A stretch of DNA of 64,000 nt from assembly GCF_001750165.1 (NCBI RefSeq), contig NZ_CP015411.1, positions 1,888,001 to 1,952,000 on the forward strand. Direction: 5' to 3'. Position 1 is the stretch's first letter, and the number at the start of each line of letters is the position of its first letter. Position numbers and translations under genes: made by a program. Positions 44,260 through 52,572 of the stretch are shown here, in pieces. The stretch is from Pseudoalteromonas luteoviolacea. Its GTDB lineage: Bacteria; Pseudomonadota; Gammaproteobacteria; Enterobacterales; Alteromonadaceae. The notes beneath the pieces are model-generated. The model saw nothing but the letters and a program-made list of their open reading frames with translations. It had not been told where the DNA came from and ran no database searches.

Positions 44260-44640
44260 ATGCTATTTAATACTTTTATTATCTATGTGAGCAAGTGTTG
44301 TGTAGCCGTGTCTTTGGTGGCGCTTGCTATGCTGACGATCCCCGTGGTTGAGCACAGTATTGTTCTGCTTATGACTGTGTTGACGGTACTAGTACTGACG
44401 AACGCCATGATGTATCTAGCATTTTACAAAGACAAGTCGTATGCGCAAAGCAACAAGCAAAGAGTATCTGAAAAAACATTGATCTTGTTATCTATGCTGG
44501 CGTTGCACTGTACTACTCACCTCACTATGCACTTTACTCAGCACAAAACCAGTAAATGGTCATTTCAACTCAAGTTGCTATTAGCCATTTTGTTGCAGTT
44601 GAGTGCCAGTACCGTAGGGTTTGTGCAAATATATATGTAG
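44260..44640 (+). CDS. DUF1294-like small membrane protein
   Basis: A 126-residue protein with three or four helices (about 8-28, 33-55, 72-90, 105-125). AFYKDKSYAQSNKQRVSEKTLILLSMLALH and HKTSKWSFQLKLLLAI match the DUF1294 pattern (YDK-A, R-E-LL, HK-K-F). Function unknown. It is 40 bases behind the nuclease gene and may be cotranscribed. A terminator follows. Confidence 0.7.
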   Translation: MLFNTFIIYVSKCCVAVSLVALAMLTIPVVEHSIVLLMTVLTVLVLTNAMMYLAFYKDKSYAQSNKQRVSEKTLILLSMLALHCTTHLTMHFTQHKTSKWSFQLKLLLAILLQLSASTVGFVQIYM

Positions 44641-44674
44641 TGTACTTTTTACTGTGCTTAAGCCGGAAAGAGAT

Positions 44675-44700
44675 AACGCCAGTGATTACTGGCGTTTTTG
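44675..44700 (+). terminator. Rho-independent terminator
   Basis: AACGCCAGT and ACTGGCGTT form a perfect 9-bp stem around GATT, followed by TTT, between convergent genes. Confidence 0.85.
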
Positions 44701-44703
44701 TTA

Positions 44704-46869
44704 TCACGGATTGAGTTCTTCCGTAAGTTCATCAAGGAGTGACCATCGGTGCTCTTTAACTTGTGTGCCTTTACCTAAAATCCAATAATCATAGTTACTC
44801 TGTATCGCGCCCTTACTTTGTTGGATGGATAGCCATGTATTTACATAATTCAAAATATCGACATTACGCTTTGCTACGGCGAACCCAACAGGGTATTTGA
44901 GCTCAGCCCCTTTTGGTACAACGACGCCATATTCAGGATAAAACATACTCCACGCAAATCCCGCTTCAGCACTAATAACAAGGGCATCAAAGTCGCTACT
45001 TTTTTCAAAAAATGACTGGTGATTACCAAGTTGTGTAACTTGAATTTGCTTATATCTGTTGGCGACATCTCGCATAAGGGGTTGGTATTCAACATGGGCA
45101 AGGTTGAGTTTATCTTTATTTAACAGGAGTTCTCTCGATGCAAACTCTTTGAGCCTATGATCTTTTGCCACTAGCGCCAGTTGCAGTTCCATAACAGGGT
45201 TGGTGAAGCGCACACTGCTTAAGTCCATAACGCTCATCTCTAGCCCTGACATAGCGATGTCGAAATAACCTTTGCTTAAATATTCAGGCAATTGGTGCTT
45301 TTTAAAAGGAATAAATTCAACTTTTACTTGTAAATCAGACGCAAGCTTATGCGCAAGCCCAATGTCAAATCCAACCAGTTCATCTTTTTGATTAAAATAA
45401 CTGAACGGCACATTATCTACCAAATAGCCTACGCGCAGCAGATTTCGTTTTTTAATAATGTCTATATTGGTTAATGAGAGTTCGCCGCTTTGATAGGCTT
45501 TAGGTACATGGTTAAGTACATCGCTTGGTACTTGATCTGAAACCACCATATTAGCAATTACATCGTCGGCACCTTTGGTACTTTTGGCCAAATAGTTATT
45601 AGTCGCAAAACTTAAGACCATAAAGGCAGGTAGGAATACTGACAGTAAAGTTAGGTAATACACAGAGCGTATGCGTTTTAAATGTAATTGTTGTTTGTTA
45701 TAGAAAATACACAGCAACGTTACTGCGAAAATATACACAACCGTAGTTGGGGAGACGACCTTTGCAGTCAACACAGACATGGATAAATATAACTGATAGC
45801 TGTCAGCTGGGATCTTTAAACTATCCAACATGTAAGGAATGGCAATGTGGACGTTGGCAAAGTAACTGAGCATTGCAGAGAGGGTTACATTTGGGATTTG
45901 CTCAATGGAAATTGGGTTACCTGTTAACCAAGCAGCAAAAGTGACAAACATTAAAGTAGTTAGTTTACCAAGGCTTGGGAAGGTGTATGCAATAGGCACT
46001 AATACTTCAGCAATATGATCAGACTCTTCATCGCTACGTTTAATTTTTTGAAGGTGTGCTTTAATTCCTTCTGTGATGACAGGCAGCACGATAAACACGT
46101 TACCGGTACTGAATGCCGTTATCCATGCGTTACGCATTACCTTGATTAAGTCGCGGTATTTTACCGGTGTCAGTGCAGCAACCAGCATAGGCAGTAAAGC
46201 AAACATCAGGTAAAAGCCTAAACAAATAACTAAGACTAAATAAATTTGCAGATTACTGAGCTCTTCTTGTCCGATGGTGCCCGCGGTACTTGCAGTCATC
46301 GAGAAAATACCGATTGGGAAAAACTTAATTACTTTTTTTGACATGACAGTCAAACCTTGTCCGACGACCTCAAGTACATCAAGTAACTGGTTTTTTCTAC
46401 CGTTTGAAATAAGGGCAAGACCTAATGCGATACAAAATATTACAAGAGCAGGTACATTTCCCTGTGCCATAGATGCAAAAGGGTTAGAGGGAATATATTG
46501 CTGAACAAAGTTAACTTCTGGCGCTTGTGCTACAAGGGCTGGAGAAAAGAAGGTACCAGCATCATGACTTGGTAAAGTTAACGTAAAGCACCAAATCACG
46601 GCAAGGCCTATTACCCAAAGTGCTATCATGGTAATGGCGGCCTTGGCGAGTACAGTTTTTACTTGATCTGGGCTGAATTTGCCTAGGCCAACAACGAGGC
46701 TGACAACAATATAGGGGAAGATAGTAATTTGCATTAAGCTGACAAAACCTTCGCCAATAGGCTGTAAAAACGCCACGCGTTCACCAAAAATGAGCCCTGT
46801 TGCAATACCGAAGATCAGTGCCCACAGCATCCAGTTCATGCTTTTTATCCAATCGAATACTCTATTCAT
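44704..46869 (-). CDS. Dicarboxylate/amino acid:cation symporter fused to a solute-binding domain
   Basis: A 721-residue fusion. Residues about 1-400 resemble the DAACS (GltP) symporter fold: FVSLMQITIFPYIVVSLVVGLGKF, VPALVIFCIALGLAL, AWITAFSTGNVFIVLPVI. The glutamate-transporter NMDGT motif is missing. An extra helix (about 403-425) should carry the C-terminus outside; residues 470-720 are an SBP_bac_3-type amino-acid-binding domain (LRVGYLVDNVPFSYFNQKDELVGFDIGLAHKLA). A tethered binding domain on a secondary transporter is uncommon. Substrate unknown, probably an amino acid or organic acid. Confidence 0.85.
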   Translation of the reverse strand: MNRVFDWIKSMNWMLWALIFGIATGLIFGERVAFLQPIGEGFVSLMQITIFPYIVVSLVVGLGKFSPDQVKTVLAKAAITMIALWVIGLAVIWCFTLTLPSHDAGTFFSPALVAQAPEVNFVQQYIPSNPFASMAQGNVPALVIFCIALGLALISNGRKNQLLDVLEVVGQGLTVMSKKVIKFFPIGIFSMTASTAGTIGQEELSNLQIYLVLVICLGFYLMFALLPMLVAALTPVKYRDLIKVMRNAWITAFSTGNVFIVLPVITEGIKAHLQKIKRSDEESDHIAEVLVPIAYTFPSLGKLTTLMFVTFAAWLTGNPISIEQIPNVTLSAMLSYFANVHIAIPYMLDSLKIPADSYQLYLSMSVLTAKVVSPTTVVYIFAVTLLCIFYNKQQLHLKRIRSVYYLTLLSVFLPAFMVLSFATNNYLAKSTKGADDVIANMVVSDQVPSDVLNHVPKAYQSGELSLTNIDIIKKRNLLRVGYLVDNVPFSYFNQKDELVGFDIGLAHKLASDLQVKVEFIPFKKHQLPEYLSKGYFDIAMSGLEMSVMDLSSVRFTNPVMELQLALVAKDHRLKEFASRELLLNKDKLNLAHVEYQPLMRDVANRYKQIQVTQLGNHQSFFEKSSDFDALVISAEAGFAWSMFYPEYGVVVPKGAELKYPVGFAVAKRNVDILNYVNTWLSIQQSKGAIQSNYDYWILGKGTQVKEHRWSLLDELTEELNP

Positions 46870-47007
46870 TGTTACCCGCCGCAGTTAAATAGGTGCGCGA
46901 TTATATTGAGGTTAGCTGAAAATAATCTGAATGCATGAAATGAAATATAACAACAGGGCGTTATGCATTGGAAAGTTATAGATTTGATGCGAGTAAGTAT
47001 TCACATT

Positions 47008-47031
47008 TGGCCGCGATTTCATACGCGGCCA
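47008..47031. repeat. 8-bp GC-rich inverted repeat
   Basis: TGGCCGCG and CGCGGCCA flank an 8-base loop, behind the 47077 gene. The stem is strong but no T-run follows on either strand; a weak terminator or protein site. Confidence 0.45.
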
Positions 47032-47076
47032 GAATAAAAATTCATAAAGAATAAAAAATGTAATTTGCAGTAATTG

Positions 47077-47562
47077 TCATACTTCGTAATCTTCACCGTT
47101 TTTGCTGCGATAACATTTACAACGAGGCTCATCGAGTAAAGTGTGCTGAACGCCATCAATGAAACTCATCCAAAGTTTGGTGTGTTGACGATTTTGTGTA
47201 TCAATCGAACTAAATGGTGTTTCATACTGTACGTCGTTAATATGGGCTTTATCATATTTTCCATTTTCACCAGCGATATTAAAGCTCAGCTCAATATGTA
47301 GGCCATCATCTTTTTGTAGCAATATAGTTGTAGGCTCTTCTTTGTGGCCACAAAGCGCGACAAATTGCTTGGTGTTTTTCAACCCACAATGTTGCCCGTC
47401 TTCAAAAAAAACCATGAGATGATTGTAATAAACAACGTAAGCACTCACTTGAGTATGTGAACCGAATTCGAGCGGGCAGTGTTGATCTAAAAATTGTTTT
47501 GCAATGATGAGTTTCTGGCATTCTTCACTCAGTGGTGGTGTGGTTTGAAGTTGTGCTTTCAT
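47077..47562 (-). CDS. Hypothetical protein
   Basis: A 161-residue soluble protein without signal or helix, with eight or so cysteines including the C-terminal PRCKCYRS. The middle is beta-rich (ILLQKDDGLHIELSFNIAGE). It is divergent from the XRE regulator at 47828, which could control it. I do not recognise the family. GGGGA lies upstream of the ATG. Confidence 0.65.
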   Translation of the reverse strand: MKAQLQTTPPLSEECQKLIIAKQFLDQHCPLEFGSHTQVSAYVVYYNHLMVFFEDGQHCGLKNTKQFVALCGHKEEPTTILLQKDDGLHIELSFNIAGENGKYDKAHINDVQYETPFSSIDTQNRQHTKLWMSFIDGVQHTLLDEPRCKCYRSKNGEDYEV

Positions 47563-47685
47563 TGATGTATCCCCAGTTACCGAAATTAAATTGTTGTGAC
47601 GTTATGGTTGTCTCATAACGCTCGCTGATTAATTGACTACAATTTCAGTGTATAAAAAAATATCAATAAATTTCACAAAAAGAAT

Positions 47686-47705
47686 TTTACAGTGTAAATT
47701 TTACA
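47686..47705. promoter_or_regulatory. TTTAC-N3-GTAAA palindrome with repeated ATTTTACA word, candidate XRE operator
   Basis: TTTACAGTGTAAA (47686-47698) is a palindrome, and ATTTTACA occurs at 47684-47691 and again at 47698-47705. It lies in the 265-bp divergent region before the XRE regulator. Confidence 0.35.
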
Positions 47706-47827
47706 AAGCCTGGTCTGACCTCTTGTTGTAAAATGCTCGAGTTTATGCTCTTTTATATCATGCACATGTTTAAAAATGTCGCGAACATTGATGAAAGTCG
47801 CTTAAATTAGAAGGATTGGTATTAAAA

Positions 47828-49330
47828 ATGAAAAAATCGTCAGAATTGATGCGTAAGTCTCACTTTCTCGGTACCAAAATTCGCAACCTTCGAAAGCGTA
47901 ACCATTTAACGCTGGAAGATCTGTCTGCTCGCTGCATCAGAGTTGACCCGCACACAGCGCCATCGGTGTCATATCTATCTATGATTGAGCGGGGAAAACG
48001 TACTCCAAGTAGTGGCATGTTAGACAACTTTGCCGAGGTGTTTCAAAAGCCTCTTTCTTGGTTTTTAGACACAGACCCAGAGCCTGATGACATTACGCCA
48101 CAAAAAGGGCGATCCGGTGGAATAGAGGGCATGGCGCTTGAGCCCAACTTTTTATTTTCAAATGACATTTTACAAATCGCGATACCAGAAATGCTTTCGC
48201 AAACAGGGATCAGCGGACGTCAGTTTGCACATTTACTGATCCGCGCTCACCAAGAGCATCATCAGAATCATTTTCCCGACCTAGAACGTGCGGCTGATGA
48301 AGTAGGTGGCAAAAATTTATATCTAAGCGTTGAAGCATTATTAATGTTGCTCAAAAAACAAGGCTTAGTGGTTAAATGGTTCGATAAGGTGCCCAATGAA
48401 GTGATGGATGACAGTGGTCATGTGTTTAACCACTTAATCACATCCTATTTTAGTGAACCAAATATTGTGCACATTAATCGAACTTTGGAGAAAAACCCAG
48501 CAAGACTGAAGTATGATCTAGCCGTGCATATAGGTCACAGTGTTTTACATGAACTAGAAGGTTTGCGTTGTGTTTTGCGTACTGGCGGATTTAATACGGC
48601 TGTATTGCCAGCTTCCGACACTGCGCCCAATGCGCAAGATATCCTGACCGCGTGGCATGATTTTGAATCCAGCTTTTTTGCCGGCGCGCTTCTTTGCCCA
48701 AAAGTGGCTTACCGGCAGTTATTAGACTCGTATGGCTATGAGATTGACATTCATCAGCATTTAAATATTTCGCCATCGGTTGCAATGCGGCGCATGACCG
48801 TGGTCTCTCCATATCCGCATTGGCATTACTTTGATGCTTATTTACCTGGTAAGCTGAAAGCTGTATATCGTGGGAATGGGATCCCACTGCCTTGGGGAAA
48901 CATGCGCAGTGTAGAAGATCCTTGCCAGCATTGGGCTGTATTTAGAAAGTTTGTAGCACAAACTGAGCAGTCCAGCGCACAATTATCTATTCTAAACGTC
49001 AATGGAAAACCACATTTATATTGTTGTGAGTCACTAAAAGTAAATGACTTGGTAGAGAATGCACATGTTTTGTGTGCTGGTATAGACCTGAATCCAGCCA
49101 TCGATGCGCAAGGGTATAGTGCCGAGGAGGTTGTACAAGAGCTGCAAGCATTATGCATAAAACAAGGAGGTGCCAGTGTGGTGCCGTGGCATCTAAAAAA
49201 ACAATTAATGAGTGTGGCAAAAATACTTAATATTAATTGGATAGAGCGAGGCATCAATAACGATGTTAGAGTCATTTGCACGCGTGGCACAGCTTGCCCA
49301 AGACAACCGAGCTGCTATGAATCCAGTTAA
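47828..49330 (+). CDS. Large XRE-type regulator with sensor domain (DUF3612/RamB-ScfR-like)
   Basis: A 500-residue protein. Residues 10-75 form a helix-turn-helix (LGTKIRNLRKRNHLTLEDLSARC, SYLSMIERGKRTPSSGMLDNFAEVF). The long remainder contains an IrrE/peptidase-like helical zone (YDLAVHIGHSVLHELEGL) and a C-terminal cysteine cluster, CTRGTACPRQPSC. Layout resembles short-chain acyl-CoA-type regulators (RamB/ScfR) and the DUF3612 group, by memory only. ATG 47828 is preferred, with AAGGA 12 bases upstream. Possible target: the divergent 47077 gene. Confidence 0.75.
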   Translation: MKKSSELMRKSHFLGTKIRNLRKRNHLTLEDLSARCIRVDPHTAPSVSYLSMIERGKRTPSSGMLDNFAEVFQKPLSWFLDTDPEPDDITPQKGRSGGIEGMALEPNFLFSNDILQIAIPEMLSQTGISGRQFAHLLIRAHQEHHQNHFPDLERAADEVGGKNLYLSVEALLMLLKKQGLVVKWFDKVPNEVMDDSGHVFNHLITSYFSEPNIVHINRTLEKNPARLKYDLAVHIGHSVLHELEGLRCVLRTGGFNTAVLPASDTAPNAQDILTAWHDFESSFFAGALLCPKVAYRQLLDSYGYEIDIHQHLNISPSVAMRRMTVVSPYPHWHYFDAYLPGKLKAVYRGNGIPLPWGNMRSVEDPCQHWAVFRKFVAQTEQSSAQLSILNVNGKPHLYCCESLKVNDLVENAHVLCAGIDLNPAIDAQGYSAEEVVQELQALCIKQGGASVVPWHLKKQLMSVAKILNINWIERGINNDVRVICTRGTACPRQPSCYESS

Positions 49331-49347
49331 TGCTTATAATGTAATTA

Positions 49348-50202
49348 ATGAGAGCTTCTAAGGCAAAGTTAAGATTGAGAAAGTTGGCAATTAAAATGCT
49401 TGATGAGTGGGGGAAGGCACTGTGTTTTTTTTCGCTTATTTTACTTGCAAGCAAAGCAAGTGGTGCGCAGATAAACTGTGAGAAAACCTTGAGAGTAAGC
49501 ACCAGTGGTAACTGGCCGCCCTATTCTGAACGTATTGGCGCGCACTATGTTGGTCTTGAAGTTGAGATCGTAGAGCTGATTTTAAGGGATGCAGGGTTTT
49601 GCTGGCAATATGTTGAATTACCTTCTTCTAGTCGAGCGTTTAAACAGTTTCAAGAGAGCCAAGTTGATTTAATCCCAGCCGCAAGTTTTACGCAATCTAG
49701 ACGAAAGTACGCTGAATTCAGCATACCTTATCGACAAGAAATCATGCTATTGTTCACGCACAAACAAAATCAACAAGACATGTCGAGCCTTGCTAACGTG
49801 ACATCTTTTAATTTACTTGAGGGCCTTGGAAAAAATCTCGTCGCAGTCAGTCGCGGGAGTGTGTATGGGCAGCCATTTGCAGACTTTAGGCGCACTTGTG
49901 AAGATTGTGTGGTTGAAACAAACTTTGCCCATGAGCGATTTGACTTAATTAATAAAAAGCGAGTTGAATATGCGGTAGCAGACTATTTAACCGGTGCCTA
50001 TTTACTGCAAAGGTCAGAATATATAAACAAAATAAAATCTACCACAGTCCGCATTTATGAAAACCCAATTCATTATATGCTTCGCCCTGGGATGTTAACA
50101 GAAAAGCAGTTGCAAAGGCTCAATTTGTCTATTCTTAAAAACAGTCAGCATATCAAAGGCATCATAGATGCATACCAGAAAAATCTTGGCTTAATGAAGT
50201 GA
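49348..50202 (+). CDS. Periplasmic solute-binding protein (SBP_bac_3 family), stand-alone
   Basis: A 284-residue protein with a secretion signal at about 24-40 (LCFFSLILLASKASGA), then an amino-acid-type binding domain: LRVSTSGNWPPYSERIGAHYVGLEVEIVELILRDAGF and VDLIPAASFTQSRRKYAEFSIPY. Such lone polar-type domains without transporter genes are common in Pseudoalteromonas and Shewanella and are often of unknown role. The start is uncertain: ATG 49348 gives a long basic N-region, ATG 49396 a more usual one; neither has a Shine-Dalgarno. Confidence 0.78.
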   Translation: MRASKAKLRLRKLAIKMLDEWGKALCFFSLILLASKASGAQINCEKTLRVSTSGNWPPYSERIGAHYVGLEVEIVELILRDAGFCWQYVELPSSSRAFKQFQESQVDLIPAASFTQSRRKYAEFSIPYRQEIMLLFTHKQNQQDMSSLANVTSFNLLEGLGKNLVAVSRGSVYGQPFADFRRTCEDCVVETNFAHERFDLINKKRVEYAVADYLTGAYLLQRSEYINKIKSTTVRIYENPIHYMLRPGMLTEKQLQRLNLSILKNSQHIKGIIDAYQKNLGLMK

Positions 50203-50422
50203 ACTATGAGCGGATAAATAACGTTTAGTGTGTATGATAAAAACAAGTTTGTATAAGTTATTTATTCAAAATAATCGTTTTTTTTAGCATGGTACTTATA
50301 CTGAAATTTATGCCACATAAAACGTATATACTCAGTGGTTTATTTTACACAGCTAAATTTATATACCAGGTTTAGGGCTGCATTAATGGTTTTGTGTTAA
50401 TTGCATAGCTTATGTATACAAG

Positions 50423-51022
50423 CTACTTTCCACTTGAAGAGTTTTGACGTTTTTGCGATGTTAGAGCACATTTTCTGTTATTTTTTATCGTAAGAACGTC
50501 TTCATCCACTGGGACTGTTCTTGTTGCAAGCCAAAGTATTACGATGGCTTCGAGCAAGCAAAGTAGCGTCAGTAATGGGCTAAAAAAATATTTAATAAAT
50601 GGAAAGGAGTTAATAGCATATATGACATACAAGCTTACTTCTACCAATGCTATAAAGGTAATTACTGAACAGGACAGGTAGATAAATAACAATGCACCTT
50701 CTTGCTTGGTGAAATAAAAGTTATCGAGAACATCTTTAAAAAGTCGGCTGCGTTTTTGTAAGCGTGCAATAATAAGCCTTCTAGCAAGTACAACATAAAT
50801 ATAGAGTAGGCTATTTAGGAATATCCATAAATAATAGTAATTACGCCAGTCTAGCGCAAATTCAGCTATTATCGTAGCAATGAGCTCAAGGGCAGCCAGT
50901 AGTATTAGTAGGCAGCGTGTATTAATACTTTTCCAACCGACAAGCAATGCAATAAAGATGACAGGCAAGCTAATGAAGCTGATACCATGGTAGATAGTGT
51001 TTATAGAAAACGCTTCAAACAA
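50423..51022 (-). CDS. Polytopic membrane protein, paralogue of the 51720 protein
   Basis: A 199-residue protein with about five or six helices and a basic hydrophilic tail. It shares with the 51720-52277 protein the order: N-terminal helix pair, WxNYYYLW/NVYYLW, RRLIxxxL, F/YFTKQEGALLF versus YRFTRQEGGLLF, then ITFIALVEVSLY versus ITFLITFAEVNLY and a YPF/FPF segment. I recognise no known family. The start is TTG 51022 with AAGGG eight bases upstream. It lies 565 bp downstream of the peptide gene on the same strand; cotranscription is not certain. Confidence 0.7.
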   Translation of the reverse strand: MFEAFSINTIYHGISFISLPVIFIALLVGWKSINTRCLLILLAALELIATIIAEFALDWRNYYYLWIFLNSLLYIYVVLARRLIIARLQKRSRLFKDVLDNFYFTKQEGALLFIYLSCSVITFIALVEVSLYVIYAINSFPFIKYFFSPLLTLLCLLEAIVILWLATRTVPVDEDVLTIKNNRKCALTSQKRQNSSSGK

Positions 51023-51587
51023 TTAAAGGACCCTTTATTCAAGTGTGAAGTGAGTGAGTTATCAGCTAGTTTATAATTTTATTTACGTTAGTCTATAACT
51101 AATAAGATATAGTGTAGGGAAAACGCTTTGAGTTCTGGAACGTTCAGGGAAATGTGAATATTTATGTTCGCTATTTTGCACCCACCTGTAGGAATGATGG
51201 GAGATGGGTAGTGAACAATGAATGGACAGTAGGTATAATCATTTTTAACAAAGACGCTTAACGTCTCTTTAGTGGCAACTTAGTACTAGAATAGTTTTTA
51301 CGACCTTCAAATTTTCACTGTAATTTAAAGGTTTCGACCTCATTTTTGAGGTCGATTATTTAAACCAAAATTCCTATTTATGAGTAATACAATAGTCCTT
51401 TATTGAACTTCAACTGATAAAAACAAGCAAATAAGTAAATTAATGAAAAACATCACAAATTTATTTCTCATATTTGGGTTCGAGTAAAGTCGAATTTCAT
51501 ACTCTAATTTTACTTAATTTGCACTTCATGGAACTAAGGTCTAATTTCATTAAGCGAGTAAGCTTAGACTTTAAATCACAATGGGCT
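51023..51587. other. Gene-poor stretch between peptide gene and second membrane protein
   Basis: AT-rich. It contains two hairpins (AGACG-CTTAA-CGTCT at 51252-51266, and a 9-bp stem at 51334-51355) and no ORF I can support. A 25-codon hydrophobic minus-strand ORF (starting MRNKFVMFFINLL) lacks a ribosome site and is not called. The hairpins may end the peptide transcript. Confidence 0.5.
51334..51355. terminator. 9-bp hairpin, possible bidirectional terminator
   Basis: TCGACCTCA and TGAGGTCGA pair perfectly around TTTT. The T-tract behind it is poor on both strands, so termination is only possible. Confidence 0.4.
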
Positions 51588-51677
51588 TTATTCGGCACGG
51601 ACAGGATATTCGCCACCACCATTTGCAGGTCCGCCACCAAATACATATGCAAGTAAGTCTTTCTCGATTTCTTTCAT
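51588..51677 (-). CDS. 29-residue peptide with double-glycine leader
   Basis: A short gene with TAAGGA seven bases before its ATG. The product starts MKEIEKDLLAYVFGGG and continues with a Gly-rich acidic 13-residue tail. Relative to the first GG, hydrophobic residues are at -4 (V), -7 (L) and -12 (I), the pattern of leaders cut by peptidase-containing ABC exporters. The likely product is a short secreted peptide (bacteriocin-like or signal). It follows the XRE gene and a membrane protein gene on the same strand, 42 bases behind the latter. No exporter is visible in the window. Confidence 0.6.
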   Translation of the reverse strand: MKEIEKDLLAYVFGGGPANGGGEYPVRAE

Positions 51678-51719
51678 TTTATTTCCTTAGTTCTATGTTT
51701 CAAATTTTATATATCAGCC

Positions 51720-52277
51720 TTATAATTTGTCATGTGCCAAACTATTATCGCTGTCATTGACAATTTCTTTTTTATCTAAAATCATACTAAACACTAGGAA
51801 TAACTCAGATACTGATATTAATATGTGAGTTGGTTCGTATATGTATAGTCTGAATGGATAGCTATCTATTAAAAATAATTTATATAGGTTTACTTCGGCA
51901 AAAGTAATTAAAAATGTTATTGCTGTTACATAGAAAAGAAATAGTAATCCACCTTCTTGCCTCGTAAATCTATAATTCTTCTTTGCTTTTCTGAAAAATT
52001 CTATATTTGGTTCCAACTTCTCAGCAATAAGCCTTCTTGTAAGGACTGGTACTATAAATAAAGTACACATAAAGAATCCCCACAAGTAATATACATTACC
52101 CCAAGAAACTGCTTTGAAGTACATTGCTGAGTCAAAAGCCTCTATACCTATTAGTAATAATAATAAATATCTAAAATTTAAATTCTTCCAACTGATTATC
52201 AGTGCGAAAATATAAAAGGGAAGAATTATAAAGCCATAATAGTCAAGTAGACTCGTTAAACTCTCATAACTAAACAT
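51720..52277 (-). CDS. Polytopic membrane protein between XRE regulator and GG-peptide
   Basis: A 185-residue protein with about five helices (near 12-30, 35-55, 62-85, 110-132, 145-165) and a conserved cytoplasmic segment with RRLIAEKLE and YRFTRQEGGLLFLF. It is paralogous to the 50423-51022 product. ATG 52277 is chosen because AAGGA lies eight bases before it; the longer reading overlaps the XRE gene. It starts 13 bases after the XRE stop, so they form one unit. Immunity, peptide sensing or export are all possible; none is shown. Confidence 0.7.
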   Translation of the reverse strand: MFSYESLTSLLDYYGFIILPFYIFALIISWKNLNFRYLLLLLIGIEAFDSAMYFKAVSWGNVYYLWGFFMCTLFIVPVLTRRLIAEKLEPNIEFFRKAKKNYRFTRQEGGLLFLFYVTAITFLITFAEVNLYKLFLIDSYPFRLYIYEPTHILISVSELFLVFSMILDKKEIVNDSDNSLAHDKL

Positions 52278-52290
52278 CAGGTACGTCCTT

Positions 52291-52572
52291 TTAATTTCTT
52301 TTGTTTTCTGGTTGTTGACTTTCGAGTAGTTGCTTGGTTTGTTCTTCTGGACTAAACCCACATATAAAACAAATTAAAAAATAACTTGTTAAAGGTACTG
52401 GTGTTTTACCAGTTTCCCAATTGGATATAGTAGCTTGATCCACCGTTGGAATTAGCTTTTGTCCTAGTTGACTTTGAGTGAAGCCTGCGTCTTTACGCAT
52501 CGATTTAATCGACTTGGCAGCTTCTCCCCATAAGCCATTAAACAGTCCTAGTTGTCGAATTCTCAATTTCAT
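52291..52572 (-). CDS. Small XRE-family regulator
   Basis: A 93-residue DNA-binding protein. AAKSIKSMRKDAGFTQSQLGQKL, then DQATISNWETGKTPVPLTSYFLICFI is a complete Cro/C1-type HTH. ATG 52572 has GGAA just upstream; the longer reading from 52608 adds 12 residues without support. First gene of the XRE / membrane protein / GG-peptide set and thus its probable regulator. Confidence 0.88.
   Translation of the reverse strand: MKLRIRQLGLFNGLWGEAAKSIKSMRKDAGFTQSQLGQKLIPTVDQATISNWETGKTPVPLTSYFLICFICGFSPEEQTKQLLESQQPENKRN

Noticed and set aside
48591..49290. Several minus-strand ORFs inside the XRE regulator
   Set aside because: Cys/His-rich shadow translations without starts or family features.
51163..51210. 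Plus-strand mini-ORF MFAILHPPVGMMGDG
   Set aside because: No Shine-Dalgarno and no leader-like pattern.
51474..51656. 60-residue plus-strand ORF opposite the peptide gene
   Set aside because: No ribosome site and no recognisable features; the minus-strand peptide has TAAGGA and a structured leader.
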